From positions 1 to 33,109 of the forward strand of contig CALCWL010000139.1 of NCBI GenBank assembly GCA_937906285.1: a stretch of DNA of 33,109 bases. The letters run 5' to 3'. This stretch comes from an uncultured Rhodanobacter sp. (GTDB lineage: Bacteria > Pseudomonadota > Gammaproteobacteria > Xanthomonadales > Rhodanobacteraceae). A model generated the notes under the pieces. The model saw nothing but the letters and a program-made list of their open reading frames with translations. It did not search any database and was not told where the DNA came from. Both the position numbers and the translations under genes were made by a program. Of the stretch, positions 14,562 to 23,071 are shown piece by piece (positions within the stretch are counted from its first letter, which is position 1; each line of letters begins with the position of its first letter).

Positions 14562-15748
14562 TGAACACGCTGGCACGCCCCGTCGTAGGAGCCCGCTCGC
14601 GGGCGATGCTCTTCCCGAGTCCCGGCCCAACAGCATCGCCCGCGAGCGGGCTCCTACGGGTGATCGTGTTCATCCTTGGGGTTCTGGCCATCGCACCGGT
14701 CCACGCCGACAAGATCCGCGACCTCGTCCAGGTGGCCGGCGTACGCAGCAACCAATTGATCGGCTACGGCCTGGTCGTGGGCCTGGACGGCTCGGGCGAC
14801 CAGACCACGCAGGCGCCGTTCACCACGCAGAGCCTGGAGAACATGCTGCAGCAGTTCGGCATCACCGTGCCGGCCAATGCGCGGCCGCAGCTGAAGAACG
14901 CCGCGGCGGTGATGGTGACGGCCGACCTGCCGCCGTTCGCCAAGCCCGGCCAGACCATCGACGTCACCGTCGCCTCGATCGGCAACGCCAAGAGCATCCG
15001 CGGCGGCCAGCTGCTGATGGCGCCGCTGCGCGGCGCGGACGGCAACGTCTACGCGGTGGCGCAGGGCAGCGTGGTGGTCGGCGGCATCAGTGCGCAGGGC
15101 AAGAGCGGCTCCAGCGTGCAGGTGAACATCTCCGCCAGCGGACGCATTCCCAACGGCGCCTCGGTCGAACGCGTGGTGGCCTCCTCGTTCGCCGGCGGCG
15201 GCGACCTGATGCTGAACCTCAACACGGCGGACTTCACCACCGCCACGCGCATCGCCACGGCGATCAACCAGGCCTACGGCGTCGGCACCGCGCAGCCGGT
15301 GGACGGCGGCACCGTGTCGGTGCGCGGCCCGCAGGACCCGGCGCAGAAAGTGGCCTGGCTGGGCGCGATCCAGAACCTCGACGTGCAGCCGGGCGATGCG
15401 CCGGCACGGATCATCGTCAACTCGCGCACCGGCACCGTGGTGATCGGCTCGGACGTGCGCGTCACCGCCGCGGCGGTGGCGCACGGCGCGATCCAGGTGA
15501 CCATCGGCGAGCAGCCGCAGGTCAGTCAGCCGGCGCCGTTCAGCCAGGGCCAGACGGCGATCGTGCCGTCCAGCAGCGTGCGGGTCAGCGAAGAGGGCGC
15601 GCACATGTTCAAGTTCGGCCCGGGCGTGAGCCTGGACGCGATCGTTCGCGCGGTGAACCAGGTCGGCGCCACGCCCAGCGACCTGATCTCGATCCTGCAG
15701 GCGCTGAAACAGGCCGGCGCACTGCATGCCGACCTGGTGGTGATCTGA
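14561..15748 (+). CDS. flgI: Flagellar P-ring protein FlgI with repeat-extended signal peptide
   Basis: Encodes 395 residues, about 25 longer than usual. The mature protein is intact from DKIRDLVQVAGVRSNQLIGYGLVVG onward, through LPPFAKPGQTIDVTVASIGNA and NSRTGTVVIGSDVRV to the ending ALKQAGALHADLVVI. FlgI polymerises around the rod in the peptidoglycan layer. The extra length is at the N-terminus: codons 9-32 are an in-frame GTAG palindrome, giving an n-region rich in Arg, Ser and Pro before the hydrophobic core VIVFILGVLAIAP and the VHA cleavage site near residue 49. The ATG at 14561 is coupled to flgH. A GTG at 14660, just after the repeat, would give a minimal signal peptide lacking a basic n-region. 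Confidence 0.95.
   Translation: MNTLARPVVGARSRAMLFPSPGPTASPASGLLRVIVFILGVLAIAPVHADKIRDLVQVAGVRSNQLIGYGLVVGLDGSGDQTTQAPFTTQSLENMLQQFGITVPANARPQLKNAAAVMVTADLPPFAKPGQTIDVTVASIGNAKSIRGGQLLMAPLRGADGNVYAVAQGSVVVGGISAQGKSGSSVQVNISASGRIPNGASVERVVASSFAGGGDLMLNLNTADFTTATRIATAINQAYGVGTAQPVDGGTVSVRGPQDPAQKVAWLGAIQNLDVQPGDAPARIIVNSRTGTVVIGSDVRVTAAAVAHGAIQVTIGEQPQVSQPAPFSQGQTAIVPSSSVRVSEEGAHMFKFGPGVSLDAIVRAVNQVGATPSDLISILQALKQAGALHADLVVI
14585..14657. repeat. GTAG-headed REP-like palindrome inside flgI
   Basis: Two 26-bp arms (14585-14610 and 14632-14657) are perfect inverted copies with a 21-base loop. Each arm starts from the outside with GTAGGAGC and carries its own inner GCCCGC/GCGGGC hairpin. The GTAG head and nested hairpin match the style of REP elements, including the GTAG (SMAG) elements described in Stenotrophomonas. 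Its 73 bases begin exactly at flgI codon 9 and keep the frame open. Confidence 0.93.
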
Positions 15749-15761
15749 GCGAGGTGATGTG

Positions 15762-16823
15762 ATGACGCCGCTGAACCCCGCCTCCCCCGCGCTGGACACC
15801 TGGACCGAACTGTCCGGCTTCCAGCAGTTGCGCGCGCAGGCGCGCAGCGACGGCGGCAAGAGCGCGCTGCCGGCGGTGGCCAAGCAGTTCGAGGCGATCT
15901 TCACCCAGATGATGCTCAAGTCCATGCGCGAGGCGAACGCGGGCATGGGCAGCGACCTCGCCGGCAGCGAGCAGGTCGATTCCTATCGCCAGCTGTTCGA
16001 CCAGCAGCTGTCGCTGAGTCTGGCCAACGGCAAGAACGGTTTGGGCATCGCGAAGATGCTGGTGCGCCAGCTCGGCGGCAAGGACGCGGCGGCTGCGGCC
16101 GCTGCGCCCCGTCAACCTTTTGCGGTGCCGGTTGCCGACGTGCGCAACGCGCATGTGCGCGCGCTGCTGCAGCTGGGCAGCGAGCCCGCTGCCGGCGACG
16201 ACGCGACCAGCGCGATCGGCATGCCGTCGACCGCCGACAACGAGTCGCCGTGGCAGCACGTGATCGACCGCATGACCCGTGGCGCGATGGACGTGGCCGA
16301 CACCGCGGCCCGATTGCTGCCCGGCGGCGACCCGGTCAATTTCGTGCGCGCGCTCGCGCCGCATGCGGCCGAGGCGGCGAAGAAGCTGGGTGTGTCGGTG
16401 CGTGCGCTGCTGGCGCAGGCTGCGCTGGAAACCGGCTGGGGCAAGCATCTGCCCAGGGGCGGCGACGGCAGCAGCAGTTTCAACCTGTTCGGCATCAAGG
16501 CCGGCAGCAGCTGGGAGGGCGACAAGGTCAGCGTGCCCACGCTGGAATACGAGAACGGCGTGGCTGTGCGCAAGCGCGACGCATTCCGCGCCTACGACTC
16601 GCCGGCCGATTCGTTCGCCGATTACGCGCGCCTGATCTCCGACAGCCCGCGCTATGCGCAGGCGCTGGGCCAGGGCGAGAACATCGCCGCGTTCGCCCGC
16701 GGGCTGGTGCACGGTGGCTATGCCACCGACCCGGCTTATGTGGCCAAGATCACCGCGATCGCCAACAGCGCGCAGATGCGCGAGGCGCTGGCGAGCCTGC
16801 GTGCAGATGGCGGCGCCGAATGA
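15762..16823 (+). CDS. flgJ: Bifunctional rod-assembly protein / peptidoglycan hydrolase FlgJ
   Basis: Encodes 353 residues. The N-terminal rod-cap domain (about 35-105; AVAKQFEAIFTQMMLKSMREAN) is joined by an Ala/Pro linker to a glucosaminidase domain (about 190-345). The catalytic glutamate is E223 in AQAALETGWGKHLPR, and downstream SSSFNLFGIKAGSSWEG and FRAYDSPADSFADYARLI are characteristic. FlgJ caps the growing rod and locally opens peptidoglycan. I prefer the ATG at 15762 over a GTG three bases earlier because of its spacing from GAGG at 15751. Confidence 0.96.
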   Translation: MTPLNPASPALDTWTELSGFQQLRAQARSDGGKSALPAVAKQFEAIFTQMMLKSMREANAGMGSDLAGSEQVDSYRQLFDQQLSLSLANGKNGLGIAKMLVRQLGGKDAAAAAAAPRQPFAVPVADVRNAHVRALLQLGSEPAAGDDATSAIGMPSTADNESPWQHVIDRMTRGAMDVADTAARLLPGGDPVNFVRALAPHAAEAAKKLGVSVRALLAQAALETGWGKHLPRGGDGSSSFNLFGIKAGSSWEGDKVSVPTLEYENGVAVRKRDAFRAYDSPADSFADYARLISDSPRYAQALGQGENIAAFARGLVHGGYATDPAYVAKITAIANSAQMREALASLRADGGAE

Positions 16824-16860
16824 ACGCGCACCCCTCGCCGCGGCTGGTTCCCGCGTTGAT

Positions 16861-16887
16861 TCAAGAGATTGAGCCGGCCGCCGTTAC
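16861..16887 (+). promoter_or_regulatory. Candidate FliA-type promoter of flgKL
   Basis: TCAAGAGA-N11-GCCGTTAC. The -10 matches GCCGATAA at six of eight bases with exact spacing. The -35 is weaker overall but shares the TCAAG form found before fliC and the chemoreceptor gene. It ends 56 bases before the flgK ATG, in a 120-base gap after flgJ. Confidence 0.55.
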
Positions 16888-16943
16888 CGTCACTACGTAC
16901 CGCGCGATTCCGGCGGTGCCCCCGTTGTCGAGGATGGACCACC

Positions 16944-18818
16944 ATGGCTGACATGCTTTCGACCGGCGTGTCCGGGTTGCTTGCTTCGCAGATCGGGCTC
17001 AGCACGGTCAGCCACAACGTGGCCAACGTGAACACCGACGGCTACAGCCGCCAGGTGGTGTCGTTCGGTGCGCGGCTGCCCGAGGGGCAGGCGGGCTATT
17101 ACATCGGTACCGGCGTCAATACGGTGGCGGTGCAGCGCGCCTACAGCGAATTCCTCAACGCCTCGCTGTGGTCGGCCAGCTCGGGCCAGGGCCGTGCCAG
17201 CACCATGGCCAGCCTCACCAGCCAGCTCAACAACCAGCTGGCCGGCAGCAGCAATCTTCAGACCTCGCTGGACAGCTTCTACGGCGCGGTGCAGGACATG
17301 GCCAACGCGCCCTCGGATGCCGCCTCGCGCCAGGTGCTGCTGGCCCGTGCCGGTGGGCTGGCGACCACGTTCCGCGCCTTGTCCGGCCAGTTCAGCCAGC
17401 TTTCCGGGCAGATCCAGCAGCAGATCGGCGAGACCGTCGACGCGATCAACGTCGACACGCAGTCGATCGCCAAGCTCAACGAGAAGATCCGCTCGTTCTC
17501 CTCCACCGAAGGCATGCCGCCGGCCGACCTGCTCGACCAGCGCGATGCGCTGGTCAAGAAACTGGCCGGCGAGGTGGGCATCAGCGTGGTGCCGCAGAAC
17601 GACAACACCATCAGCGTGTTCGCCGGCAACGGCCAGGCGCTGGTCACCGGCACCGAGGCGCATGCGCTGGGTACCGCCGCCAACGTCTACGACGCCACCC
17701 GGGTGGAAGTGGTGGGCGCCGGCGGCGGCAACGTGATCAGCGGCCGCATCGGTGGCGGCGCGCTGGGCGCGCTGCTGGATTTCCGCAGCAACGTGCTCGA
17801 CCCGGCGCAGATCCAGCTCGGCCGCGCGGCGCAGGCGATGGCCAGCGCGTTCAACGCGCAGCATGCGCAGGGCGTGGATCTGCACGGCGACGTCGGCGGC
17901 CAGTTCTTCGCCGCCGCCGGGCCGACGGTGCAGGGCGCCTCGACCAACACCGGCAGCGGCACGGTCGCCGCCAGCATCACCGACCTCGGCGCGCTGCCGG
18001 CCAAGGAGTACGTGCTGAGTTTCGACGGCACGGCCTGGAGCATGCGCGACACCAGCGGCAACGCCGTGGCGCTCGGCGGCAGCGGCACCAGTGCGGACCC
18101 GTTCACCGCCGCGGGCCTGAGCCTGGTGGTCGGTGGCGGCGCCAGCGCCGGCGACAGCTTCCGCGTGCAGCCCAGCCGCGATGCCGCGGCCAGCTTCGCC
18201 GTGAGCATCGACCAGCCCGACAAGATCGCCGCGGCCGCCCCGTTCGTGGTCGCCGCCGGCGCCGGCAACACCAGTTCCGCCACCGCTCGCGCCAGCATCG
18301 CCGACGGCAGCGACCCGGCGCTGTTCAACGCCTCGTCGATCGTGTTCAGCTCGCCCACCAGCTACAGCATCGACGGCGGCCCGGCGCAGACCTTCACCGC
18401 CGGCCAGCCGATCGTGCACAACGGCTGGAGCATGCAGCTCGACGGCGCGCCGCAGGCCGGCGACAGCTTCAGCCTCAAGGCCAACAGCAACGCCCAGGGC
18501 GACAACGCCAACGCGCTGATGCTGGGCAAGGTCGCCAACCTCGGCGTGCTCGACGGCGGCGTCACCAGCACCGGCCGCGCCTACAGCCAGCTGGTCGGCC
18601 AGGTCGGCAGCGCCGGCGCGCTGGCCAAGGACGAGCTGACGACGCAGACGGCGGTCTACAACCAGGCGATGGGCGCGCAGCAAAGCGTCTCCGGCGTGAA
18701 CCTGGACGAGGAGGCCGCCAACCTGGTGCGCTACCAGCAGGCCTATCAGGCCTCGGCCCAGGTCATCAGCACGGCCAACAGCATTTTCAACGCGCTGCTC
18801 GGCGCGGTGCGGAGTTAA
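16944..18818 (+). CDS. flgK: Hook-filament junction protein FlgK (HAP1)
   Basis: Encodes 624 residues. The N-terminal axial signature (LSTGVSGLLASQIGLSTVSHNVANVNTDGYSRQ, about 4-36), LDQRDALVKKLAGEVGI (about 191-207) and the C-terminal VSGVNLDEEAANLVRYQQAYQASAQVISTANSIFNALL segment mark FlgK. The middle (about 300-550) is a variable, Ala/Ser/Gly-rich surface region. FlgK forms the first junction layer between hook and filament and is delivered by FlgN. The ATG at 16944 has GAGGATGG upstream. flgL follows after four bases. Confidence 0.96.
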   Translation: MADMLSTGVSGLLASQIGLSTVSHNVANVNTDGYSRQVVSFGARLPEGQAGYYIGTGVNTVAVQRAYSEFLNASLWSASSGQGRASTMASLTSQLNNQLAGSSNLQTSLDSFYGAVQDMANAPSDAASRQVLLARAGGLATTFRALSGQFSQLSGQIQQQIGETVDAINVDTQSIAKLNEKIRSFSSTEGMPPADLLDQRDALVKKLAGEVGISVVPQNDNTISVFAGNGQALVTGTEAHALGTAANVYDATRVEVVGAGGGNVISGRIGGGALGALLDFRSNVLDPAQIQLGRAAQAMASAFNAQHAQGVDLHGDVGGQFFAAAGPTVQGASTNTGSGTVAASITDLGALPAKEYVLSFDGTAWSMRDTSGNAVALGGSGTSADPFTAAGLSLVVGGGASAGDSFRVQPSRDAAASFAVSIDQPDKIAAAAPFVVAAGAGNTSSATARASIADGSDPALFNASSIVFSSPTSYSIDGGPAQTFTAGQPIVHNGWSMQLDGAPQAGDSFSLKANSNAQGDNANALMLGKVANLGVLDGGVTSTGRAYSQLVGQVGSAGALAKDELTTQTAVYNQAMGAQQSVSGVNLDEEAANLVRYQQAYQASAQVISTANSIFNALLGAVRS

Positions 18819-18822
18819 GACC

Positions 18823-20025
18823 ATGCGCGTCTCCACCAGCTGGATCCAGCAGCAGTCCGTCGGCAGCATGATGAACCGGCAGAGCGATCTGTCCGATCTC
18901 AACACGCAGCTCAGCACCGGCAAGCGGATCAACCAGCCGTCCGACGATCCGGTCGGCGCCGCGCGCGCGCTGGACATGTCGCACCTGATCGCCGACTCGG
19001 CGCAGTACCAGCGCAACATCACCTCGGCCAACGGGCGGCTGGGCCTGGAAGACCAGACCTTGTCCAACACCGGCAACGTGCTGCAGCGCGTGCGCACCTT
19101 GCTGCTGCAGGCGGCCAACGGCAGCCAGACCGACGGCAGCCGCGGCGACATCGCCGCCGAGCTGTCGCAGTTGCGCGCGCAGTTGCTGGGCCAGGCCAAC
19201 AGCACCGACGGGCAGGGCGAATACATCTTTGCCGGCAACCGCACCGGCACGCAGCCGTTCGTGTCGGGCGACTCGGTCAGCTACCTGGGCGATGCCGGCC
19301 AGCGCATGGTCGCCGCCGGTCCCGGCCTGCAGGTGGCCACCGGCGACGCCGGCAGCGCGGTGTTCATGGACATCCCCACCGGCAACGGCACCTTCGCGGT
19401 GAGCGCCGCGACGACCAACACCGGCTCGATGGTGGCCGGCGCCACCAGCGTCAGCGATCCGTCGGCCAGTCCGTCGGCATGGGACGGTGGCGCGTACAGC
19501 ATCGTGTTCACCGCTGCCGACGCGTACGAAGTACGCGATGCCGGCGGCGCCGTACTCGACAGCGGCAGCTACGATCCGGCCAAGGGCGGCAGCGTCACCT
19601 TCCGCGGTGCGCAGGTCGCGTTCAGCGGCACGCCCGCAGCCGGCGACACGTTTGCACTGGGTGCCTCCGGCAAGCAGGACGTGTTCACCACGCTGGACAA
19701 CATCATCAAGACGCTGCGCACGCCCAACGGCGGCGACGCGGCGATGCAGAATGCGATCAACACCCAGTTCGCGAACCTCGACCAGGCGCTGGACTCCATC
19801 ACGCGCACGCGCGGTCAGGTCGGTGCGCGCATGAACGCGCTGGACCAGCAGAGCGCGCTCAACGACGACCTCACCTTGCAGTACAAGACCTCGCTCTCCG
19901 ACGTGCAGGATCTGAACTACTACGACGCGATCAGCCAGCTCGGTGCGCAGACCACGGCGCTGCAGGCCGCGCAGCAGACGTTCACCAAGATCCAGGGTTC
20001 GAAACTTTTCGATTATTTGCGTTGA
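18823..20025 (+). CDS. flgL: Hook-filament junction protein FlgL (HAP3)
   Basis: Encodes 400 residues. The N-terminal flagellin-like segment (MRVSTSWIQQQSVGSMMNRQ, LSTGKRINQPSDDPVGAARAL, about 28-48), a GEYIFAGNRTGTQPF block and the C-terminal coiled coil (DLTLQYKTSLSDVQDLNYYDAISQL...) are typical. FlgL forms the second junction layer onto which FliC polymerises. Its GGAG ribosome binding site overlaps the end of flgK, so it is in the flgK transcript. The fliC promoter starts seven bases after its stop. Confidence 0.96.
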   Translation: MRVSTSWIQQQSVGSMMNRQSDLSDLNTQLSTGKRINQPSDDPVGAARALDMSHLIADSAQYQRNITSANGRLGLEDQTLSNTGNVLQRVRTLLLQAANGSQTDGSRGDIAAELSQLRAQLLGQANSTDGQGEYIFAGNRTGTQPFVSGDSVSYLGDAGQRMVAAGPGLQVATGDAGSAVFMDIPTGNGTFAVSAATTNTGSMVAGATSVSDPSASPSAWDGGAYSIVFTAADAYEVRDAGGAVLDSGSYDPAKGGSVTFRGAQVAFSGTPAAGDTFALGASGKQDVFTTLDNIIKTLRTPNGGDAAMQNAINTQFANLDQALDSITRTRGQVGARMNALDQQSALNDDLTLQYKTSLSDVQDLNYYDAISQLGAQTTALQAAQQTFTKIQGSKLFDYLR

Positions 20026-20031
20026 CAAGGC

Positions 20032-20058
20032 TCAAGTTTTGGTGTGACGGGTCGAAAC
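20032..20058 (+). promoter_or_regulatory. FliA-type promoter of fliC
   Basis: TCAAGTTT-N11-GTCGAAAC. The -35 matches TAAAGTTT at seven of eight bases; the -10 matches GCCGATAA at five of eight; the spacing is exact. The fliC ATG lies 92 bases further on, leaving a long structured leader. Confidence 0.75.
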
Positions 20059-20067
20059 AGTCCACAA

Positions 20068-20124
20068 GGCGGATGCATTCAATGGTGAATCCCCGCCGGA
20101 TTGTCTGAGCCGACCAAAGTCGGC
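20068..20124 (+). other. Two stem-loops in the fliC 5' leader
   Basis: Hairpin one (20068-20097) pairs GGCGG with CCGCC and ATTC with GAAT around an internal loop. Hairpin two (20109-20124) is a perfect GCCGAC/GTCGGC stem with a CAAA loop. Both lie between the inferred transcription start and the GGAG before the ATG, where they could stabilise the abundant flagellin mRNA. Confidence 0.55.
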
Positions 20125-20150
20125 ATACCAACTCGATTCGGAGAATTCCC

Positions 20151-21596
20151 ATGGTCATGAGCGTCAACACCAACATCAGCTCGCTGAATGCCCAGAAAAA
20201 CCTGGCTGCCTCGCAGAGCAAACTTGCCACCGCGATCGAGCGCCTGTCCTCGGGCATGCGCATCAACAGCGCGAAGGACGATGCCGCCGGCCTCGCCATC
20301 TCGACCCGCTTCACCACCCAGATCAACGGCCTGAACCAGGCGGTCAGCAATGCCAACGACGGCATCTCGCTGGCGCAGACCACCGAGTCCGCGCTGAACG
20401 AGGTGACCAACAACATGCAGCGCATCCGCACGCTGGCCGTGCAGTCCGCCAACGCCACCAACTCCGACTCCGACCGCGCCGCGCTCGATGCCGAAGTGCA
20501 GCAGCGTCTGGCCGAGATCACCCGTATCTCGCAGCAGACCACCTTCAACGGCCGCCACGTGCTGGACGGCAGCTTCGGTTCGGCCGCGTTCCAGATCGGT
20601 GCCAACGTCGGCGAGACCATTTCGGTCAACCTGAGCCAGGGCGCGGGTGCGTCGCAGGTGGGCAAGATCGCCTCGGCCACCAGCGCCTCGGGCGTGTTCG
20701 TCGCCACTTCGGCCACGACGGCCGTTGTCGGTGTCGCCAACGTTGCGGTTTCCGATGCCACGGCGGCTGCGGGCTTCACGTTCGATGGCGTCGCCGTCAG
20801 CGTGGCCGCCGGCTCGGCCGACATGGCGGCCATGGCGGCCTCGGTGAACACGCAGTTGGACAGCGGCGCCACCGCCGGCAAGTACACGGTCACCGCCAAC
20901 GGCACCACGGGCCTGACCATCACCCAGAACACGGCCACCACCAATGCCATGACGCTCAGCGGCTTCAGTGGCGTGGCGACGCAAGGTGCCGCCTCCACCG
21001 CCGGTGTCACCGGCGTGGCCGTCGGCGACGCCACCCCGCTGACCCTGGGCTCCGGCGAGTTCACGCTGCAGGCCGGTTCGGGTGCGGCGGTGGGCATCGA
21101 AGGCACGTTCAACGACGCCGCTTCGCTGGCGGCCGCGATCAACGCCAAGGGCATCGCCGGCGTCTCGGCCTACGCCGACGCCACCACGGGCGTACTGCAC
21201 CTGGCCTCGCAGGACGCGCTCACGATCGGTGGCTCCAAGGGTACCGGTGTCCTCGGCTTCAGCGCCACCAACGCCGTTGGCGGCGACCTGGCCAGCGCCA
21301 ACGTGAAGTCGGTGGCCGGTGCCAACGACACCATCAGCCGCATCGACTCGGCGCTGGGCACCATCAGCTCCATGCGCAGCGATCTGGGCGCGGTGCAGAA
21401 CCGCTTCACCTCCACCATCGCCAACCTGCAGACCATTTCGCAGAACCTGAGCGCGTCGCGCAGCCAGATCCAGGATGCCGACTTCGCCGCGGAGACCGCG
21501 AACATGTCCAGCGCCAACATCCTGCAACAGGCCGGTGTCTCGGTGCTGGCGCAGGCCAACGCCACCACGCAGAGCGTGTTGAAGCTCCTGCAGTAA
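20151..21596 (+). CDS. fliC: Flagellin FliC
   Basis: Encodes 481 residues. Conserved D0/D1 ends (residues 1-165 and about 395-481) flank a Ser/Thr/Ala/Gly-rich variable domain. The N-terminal end has the plant-recognised flg22-type segment (residues 30-51, RLSSGMRINSAKDDAAGLAI) and the TLR5-type segment MQRIRTLAVQSAN (89-101). The C-terminus ends NILQQAGVSVLAQANATTQSVLKLLQ, needed for export and filament packing. GGAG lies seven bases before the ATG at 20151; a second ATG two codons on is also possible. It is the only flagellin gene in the window, and no glycosyltransferase sits beside it. Confidence 0.97.
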   Translation: MVMSVNTNISSLNAQKNLAASQSKLATAIERLSSGMRINSAKDDAAGLAISTRFTTQINGLNQAVSNANDGISLAQTTESALNEVTNNMQRIRTLAVQSANATNSDSDRAALDAEVQQRLAEITRISQQTTFNGRHVLDGSFGSAAFQIGANVGETISVNLSQGAGASQVGKIASATSASGVFVATSATTAVVGVANVAVSDATAAAGFTFDGVAVSVAAGSADMAAMAASVNTQLDSGATAGKYTVTANGTTGLTITQNTATTNAMTLSGFSGVATQGAASTAGVTGVAVGDATPLTLGSGEFTLQAGSGAAVGIEGTFNDAASLAAAINAKGIAGVSAYADATTGVLHLASQDALTIGGSKGTGVLGFSATNAVGGDLASANVKSVAGANDTISRIDSALGTISSMRSDLGAVQNRFTSTIANLQTISQNLSASRSQIQDADFAAETANMSSANILQQAGVSVLAQANATTQSVLKLLQ

Positions 21597-21608
21597 CTGC
21601 TTGACCCG

Positions 21609-21640
21609 AAACGGCCGCGGACAGTCCGCGGCCGTTTCCC
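21609..21640 (+). terminator. Intrinsic terminator of fliC
   Basis: A perfect 13-bp stem (21609-21621 with 21625-21637) with a 3-base loop lies 12 bases after the fliC stop. The stem ends in TTT and is followed by CCC, so the U-tract is short but the stem is very stable. Confidence 0.8.
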
Positions 21641-21661
21641 TCATTACGGGAATCGACGTTC

Positions 21662-23056
21662 ATGGCTATCACGGTAGGCTCCACCACACCCACCACGGGT
21701 TTGCTGACCTCCATGGGCGTGGGTTCCGGCCTGGATGTCGCCACGTTGGTGGACAAGCTGGTGGCCGCCAAGAAGGCGCCGCAGCAGAACCAGATCACCA
21801 ACCAGGCCGCCCTGGCCAACACCCAGCTGTCCGGCCTGGGCCAGGTCGGTGCCGCGCTCTCCGCGCTGCAATCGGCCATGGCCTCGATCACCGATGGCAG
21901 CGCCTTCAATGCGCGCACGGTGACCGCCGCCGACACCGACGTTCTCGGTGCCACGGCCTCCGGCACCCCGGTCAGCGGCAGCTACAAGATCGACGTCACC
22001 CAGCTGGCCACCGCGCTCAAGGCTTCCTCCGGCGCGTTCGCCGACAGCAGCGCCAAGGTCGGCACCGGCACGCTCACCCTCACGGTGGACGGCAAGTCGA
22101 TGAGTCTGGATCTCACCGACAGCAACAACTCGCTGGCCCAGGTCCGCGACGCCATCAACAAGGCCAGCGACAACCCCGGCGTCAGCGCCACCATCGTCAC
22201 CGGCACCGACGGTGCGCACCTGGTGCTCAGCGGCACCCGCACGGGCGCGGCCAACGGTTTCGTGGTGAGCAGCAGCGGCGGCGACGGCGGACTGGCTGCG
22301 CTCCATTACGATGCGGCCGCCGGCAGCGGCAACGCGCTGACCGTCATCACCGCCGCACAGGATGCGAAGTACAGCATCGACAACGTAGACGGCCACAGCG
22401 CCGGCAACAGCGTCAGCGGCGCCATCGACGGCCTGACCCTCAACCTGGTCGCTTCGGGCCAGACCACGCTGACCGTGGCCAACGACCCCAGCAAGGGCAG
22501 CAGCGCGCTGAGCAACCTGGTCAACACCTACAACAGTTTCGTGGGGATCTACCAGAACCTCACCAAGTACGACGCCACCAGCGGCACGGCCGGGGCCATG
22601 ATCGGCGACGCCACCATCAACGGCATCAACAGCACGCTCTCGCGGCTGGTGGGCGGCGTGGCCAACGGCACCTCGCTGGCCGCCCTGGGCATCTCGCTGC
22701 AGGTGGACGGCACGCTGAAGCTGGACAACGACAAGCTGACGGCGGCGATGAGCGACGGCGGCAAGCTTGCCAGCCAGCTGTTCGGCGGCGATGCGGGCCT
22801 GGCCGCGCAGTTGAACGGCCAGCTCGATCAGTGGGTCGGCACGAACGGCACGCTGGCCGGTCGCACCAGCAGCATCAGCCAGCAACTGAATGCGTTGAAG
22901 GACCAGCAAGCCACGCTGGACAGCCGCATGGCCGACCTCACCGCGCGCTACCAGGCGCAGTTCACCGCGCTGGACACGCTGATGAGCAAGCTCAACAGCA
23001 CCAGCAGCTACCTGCAGCAGCAGTTCGACGCGCTGAACAACATCAACAAGAAGTAA
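21662..23056 (+). CDS. fliD: Filament cap protein FliD (HAP2)
   Basis: Encodes 464 residues. The N-terminal MGVGSGLDVATLVDKLVAAKKAP segment (about 19-41), a central variable region, a conserved SALSNLVNTYNSFVGIYQNLTKYD block (about 280-303) and the C-terminal coiled coil ending FDALNNINKK fit FliD. It forms the cap under which flagellin subunits fold. It lies 65 bases after fliC, beyond the fliC terminator. No obvious FliA promoter is present, so expression may depend on read-through or an unseen promoter. Confidence 0.96.
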   Translation: MAITVGSTTPTTGLLTSMGVGSGLDVATLVDKLVAAKKAPQQNQITNQAALANTQLSGLGQVGAALSALQSAMASITDGSAFNARTVTAADTDVLGATASGTPVSGSYKIDVTQLATALKASSGAFADSSAKVGTGTLTLTVDGKSMSLDLTDSNNSLAQVRDAINKASDNPGVSATIVTGTDGAHLVLSGTRTGAANGFVVSSSGGDGGLAALHYDAAAGSGNALTVITAAQDAKYSIDNVDGHSAGNSVSGAIDGLTLNLVASGQTTLTVANDPSKGSSALSNLVNTYNSFVGIYQNLTKYDATSGTAGAMIGDATINGINSTLSRLVGGVANGTSLAALGISLQVDGTLKLDNDKLTAAMSDGGKLASQLFGGDAGLAAQLNGQLDQWVGTNGTLAGRTSSISQQLNALKDQQATLDSRMADLTARYQAQFTALDTLMSKLNSTSSYLQQQFDALNNINKK

Positions 23057-23071
23057 GGGCAGGAGACGATC

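Noticed and set aside
15762..16823. FlgJ glucosaminidase domain as a prophage lysin
   Set aside because: It is fused to the rod-cap domain and embedded in the flg operon, the normal FlgJ arrangement in gammaproteobacteria.
16893..19250. A 785-codon antisense frame opposite flgK and flgL
   Set aside because: Composition is typical of a GC-rich shadow frame, with no motif or ribosome binding site, and the sense genes are certain.
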